This document shows, one piece after another, positions 13,311 through 15,964 of a stretch of DNA of 15,964 nt. Position 1 is the first letter of the stretch. Each line of letters starts with the position of its first letter. Made by a program: the position numbers and the translations under genes. The notes under the pieces were generated by a model, which did not search any database, was not told where the DNA came from, and worked only from the letters and a program-made list of their open reading frames with translations. Origin of the DNA: Nitriliruptoraceae bacterium (GTDB lineage Bacteria > Actinomycetota > Nitriliruptoria > Nitriliruptorales > Nitriliruptoraceae); the NCBI GenBank assembly GCA_003554005.1, contig PWEU01000116.1, forward strand, positions 1-15,964, read 5' to 3'.

Positions 13311-15964
13311 GTGAACCAACCACGCACGGCACCGCTCGGGCTGCGCATCGCCGGCCGACTGGGGGCGATCGTCGCCCGGCTCGTCCTGATCGTGGTCATC
13401 GTGGCCGCCACGGGGGTGCTGATCGGGGCGATGTTCCTGCCCGGGGCACTGGCCGTCGATCAGCTGCTGGCCACGGTGCGCTCCGACGTGCTGGACATCC
13501 CGCCGCTCGGCGAAGCGGACACGCCGCCGCAGAACTCCTACGTCTACGCCGACGACGGCACGGAGCTCGCCGAGCTGACCTTCGAGGAGAACCGCGTCCC
13601 GGTCGCCCTCGACGAGATCCCCCAGGTGGCCATCGATGCCGTGCTCGCCACCGAGGATGCGGCCTTCTACGAGCACGAAGGCGTCAACCACCTCGCGATC
13701 GCCCGTGCGGCACTGACCAACTTCCGGGCCGGTGGCATCGAGTCGGGTGCCTCGACCATCACCCAGCAGTACGTGAAGATGACCTTCCTGAGCCCCGAGC
13801 AGACCCTGGCACGCAAGCTCGAGGAGGCGATCTACGCGATCCAGCTCGAGGACACGTTCACCAAGGACGAGATCCTCGAGCGGTACCTGAACCGGTCGTA
13901 CTTCGGTGTCGGCGTCTACGGCATCGGGACCGCTGCCGACCGCTACTTCTCCAAAGACGTCGGCGACCTGACCCTCGGAGAGGCGGCCATGCTCGCCGGC
14001 CTCCTGCGGGCCCCCGAGGCCAACAACCCGATCAACTCGATGGACAACGCCGAGGCTCGCCGCAACATCGTGCTGCGCCAGATGGCCCAGCACGGCTTCG
14101 TGACCCCCGCCCAGGCCCAGGCGGCGATCGATCAGCCGCTGGAGGTCGAGCTCTCCGACCCGCCGGCCCCCTCCAACCCCTTCTGGGTCAACTGGATCTC
14201 CCAGCTGCTGGTCAACGAACGCGTCGCCGATTCTCTGGGGACCCAGACCGACGCCCTCCAGGCCATGGGCGCCACCACCGATGAGCGGCGCCGCTTCGTG
14301 TTCCAGTCGGGCCTGAGGATCCACACCACCCTCGACATCGAGATGCAGGAGGAGGGTGAGGCCGCCCTGCGCCGCGCCCTGCTCACCGAGGACGCCGGCC
14401 CGGAGGAGATCGCCCGCTCACCCATGGGCTCCATCGTGTCGATCGAGCCGGGCACCGGCGCGATCCGGGCCCTCGCGCTCGGACCCTACGGCTTCGGCAG
14501 CTGCCTGGAGGACGGGCGCTGGGCCGACCAGCTCGAGTCCGGACAGCTGCTGTGCGACCGCACCACGGTCAACGCCGCCGTCCCCGGGATGGGCGCCTCG
14601 GGCCGGCAGCCCGGCTCGGCCTTCAAGCCGGTGGTCGCCGTCGCGGCGATGGAGGACGGGCTCTCGGCCGGCCTGACCCTCGACGCCCGGGGCCCGCAGC
14701 CGATCGCCGGCTGCCCCGACGGCTCGACCGACAGCGGCCTGTGGGAGCCGCGGAACACCGGCGGCAACGACGTCCTCGACATGTACGGCGCCATGGCCCG
14801 CTCCAGCAACGTCTACCACGCGCTGCTGATCGGCGAGATCGGGCCCGACCGCACCGCGGAGGTGTTCCGCCGGCTCAGCGGCTACGACATCCCCGACAAC
14901 GACATCTTCTGCCCGCTGGCGCTCGGCGCCACCGACATCTTCCCGTTGGCGATGGCCAGCGCCTACGCCACCCTCGCGAACCGCGGCAGCTACTGCGCCC
15001 CCCACCCGATCGAGCGCATCGAGGGCCCCGACGGCCGGCTCATCTGGGAGCACAACGGCGACTGCGAGCAGGTCATCGACCAAGAGGTCGCCGACCGCGC
15101 GGTCGACCTGCTGGCGGGGCCTGTCGAGGCCGGCGGGACCGCGCCCGGAGCGAACCTCGGTGAGTGGCCCACCAGGGGGAAGACCGGGTCGACCAACGAC
15201 AACCGGGACGCCTGGTTCGTCGGGTTCGTGCGGCAACTGGCCACCGCCGCCTGGATCGGCTACCCGAACAACAACCGTATCTACGAGACCGAGGCCCAGG
15301 CCCGCGAGGCCTGCGGCCAGCCCCTGGAGAGCAACCCCCGGGAGTGCCTGCGGACCGACCCGCAGCTGCTGCGCAACGTCACGATCGCCGGTCGGTCCTA
15401 CGGGCAGGTCTTCGGCGGCACCATCCCCGCGCCGATGTGGGCCGACTACATGTCCCGGGTGGTGCAGCGCTACGAGCCCGAGGACTTCCCCGACCCCGGC
15501 CCGATCCCGACCGCGCCCGTCCCGGACCTGCTGCGCGCCAGCTCGGTGGAGGAGGCCGAGGACATCGCCCTGACGGCCGGGTTCCGCTTCGCGACCACCG
15601 AGGTCGAGGACTACCGGTCAGCGGGCCCCTTCGTCGGCCAGTCCCCCACAGCCGGCAACACCCAGCCGCTCGGTGCGATCATCGTCCTCGAGATCTCCGA
15701 CGGCACCGGAACGCCGCCGCGGATCCCCGACGTCATCGGACGCACCCTCGATCAGGCGTCGCAGGCCCTGTTCGCTACCGGCTACCGCAACGTGTTCTCC
15801 CGCAACGTCCAAGTCGACGACGAGGACCTCGTCGGGTTGGTGGTCGGCGTCGAGCCCGGCGTCGGCACCCCCGTCGACCCGCGCGATGGCAACCACCGGA
15901 TCGTGCTGCTGATCGGCGTCGACCCCCCCGAGCCGGAGCCTGACGACGACGACGAGGACGACGA
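13311..15964 (+). CDS. Class A penicillin-binding protein with two PASTA domains (partial, runs off window)
   Basis: This bifunctional peptidoglycan synthase polymerises lipid II and cross-links stem peptides. A short cytoplasmic segment and one membrane anchor (about 21-43) precede a GT51 transglycosylase with TEDAAFYEH (114-122, catalytic Glu115), GASTITQQ (146-153), RKLEEA (168-173) and GEAAMLAGLLRAP (223-235). The transpeptidase has SAFK (436-439, acylated Ser436), SSN (498-500) and KTGS (624-627). Two PASTA domains (about 737-796 and 805-869) are followed by a Pro/Glu/Asp tail that continues past the window edge. Start is GTG with GAGG 6 nt upstream. Eight Cys are in the extracytoplasmic part. 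Architecture and neighbours resemble M. tuberculosis PonA2, which has one PASTA domain as I recall. 884 residues are visible. Confidence 0.95.
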   Translation, partial: MNQPRTAPLGLRIAGRLGAIVARLVLIVVIVAATGVLIGAMFLPGALAVDQLLATVRSDVLDIPPLGEADTPPQNSYVYADDGTELAELTFEENRVPVALDEIPQVAIDAVLATEDAAFYEHEGVNHLAIARAALTNFRAGGIESGASTITQQYVKMTFLSPEQTLARKLEEAIYAIQLEDTFTKDEILERYLNRSYFGVGVYGIGTAADRYFSKDVGDLTLGEAAMLAGLLRAPEANNPINSMDNAEARRNIVLRQMAQHGFVTPAQAQAAIDQPLEVELSDPPAPSNPFWVNWISQLLVNERVADSLGTQTDALQAMGATTDERRRFVFQSGLRIHTTLDIEMQEEGEAALRRALLTEDAGPEEIARSPMGSIVSIEPGTGAIRALALGPYGFGSCLEDGRWADQLESGQLLCDRTTVNAAVPGMGASGRQPGSAFKPVVAVAAMEDGLSAGLTLDARGPQPIAGCPDGSTDSGLWEPRNTGGNDVLDMYGAMARSSNVYHALLIGEIGPDRTAEVFRRLSGYDIPDNDIFCPLALGATDIFPLAMASAYATLANRGSYCAPHPIERIEGPDGRLIWEHNGDCEQVIDQEVADRAVDLLAGPVEAGGTAPGANLGEWPTRGKTGSTNDNRDAWFVGFVRQLATAAWIGYPNNNRIYETEAQAREACGQPLESNPRECLRTDPQLLRNVTIAGRSYGQVFGGTIPAPMWADYMSRVVQRYEPEDFPDPGPIPTAPVPDLLRASSVEEAEDIALTAGFRFATTEVEDYRSAGPFVGQSPTAGNTQPLGAIIVLEISDGTGTPPRIPDVIGRTLDQASQALFATGYRNVFSRNVQVDDEDLVGLVVGVEPGVGTPVDPRDGNHRIVLLIGVDPPEPEPDDDDEDD

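Overview
The window is a GC-rich (about 70% by eye), densely coding chromosomal segment with no insertion sequences, phage genes or CRISPR array. The WhiB regulator, the paired Get3/ArsA-like ATPases next to a PASTA-containing class A penicillin-binding protein, frequent GTG starts, and several starts 6-7 nt after a TANNNT -10 box (leaderless genes) point to an Actinomycetota bacterium. The divergence from mycobacterial and Streptomyces versions makes me guess a deep lineage such as Nitriliruptoria/Euzebyales, but that is only an inference.

Left part (1-6226). Two minus-strand tRNA genes, Arg(ACG) and Ser(GCU), are followed by a plus-strand YihY/BrkB membrane protein. Convergent to it is a two-gene minus-strand unit encoding two membrane-anchored, GAF-containing histidine-kinase-like proteins. 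The first has lost the phosphoacceptor His and the ATP-binding boxes (a pseudokinase). The second is intact and starts on a 4-nt ATGA overlap. No response regulator is nearby. A 7-unit pentanucleotide tandem repeat lies between the kinase pair and tRNA-Ser(UGA), and serS lies just upstream of that tRNA.

Middle (6227-10019). A 333-bp gene-free, hairpin-rich stretch precedes serS. Beyond it is a minus-strand chain of DUF4177 small protein, RidA-family protein and NUDT19-like Nudix hydrolase, joined by GTGA overlaps. Further along are a WhiB-family Fe-S regulator and an NfeD-family membrane protein whose ClpP-like domain seems to lack its catalytic Ser.

Right part (10225-15964). Divergent from nfeD, a plus-strand operon with 4-nt overlaps encodes two Get3/ArsA-like ATPases and a YbjN/CesT-like protein. 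A bifunctional transglycosylase/transpeptidase with two PASTA domains follows and runs off the window.

The RidA-DUF4177-WhiB-ATPase pair-PBP cluster matches, from memory, M. tuberculosis Rv3678c-Rv3682 (whiB4, ponA2) and the Streptomyces wblA locus, so this is a conserved actinobacterial neighbourhood. The two ATPases look complementary: the first keeps the signature Lys but has lost the switch I Asp, the second the reverse, which suggests one composite active site. With a putative peptide-binding chaperone in the same operon and a cell-wall synthase downstream, the cluster may handle membrane or envelope clients under redox (WhiB) control. That last step is inference.
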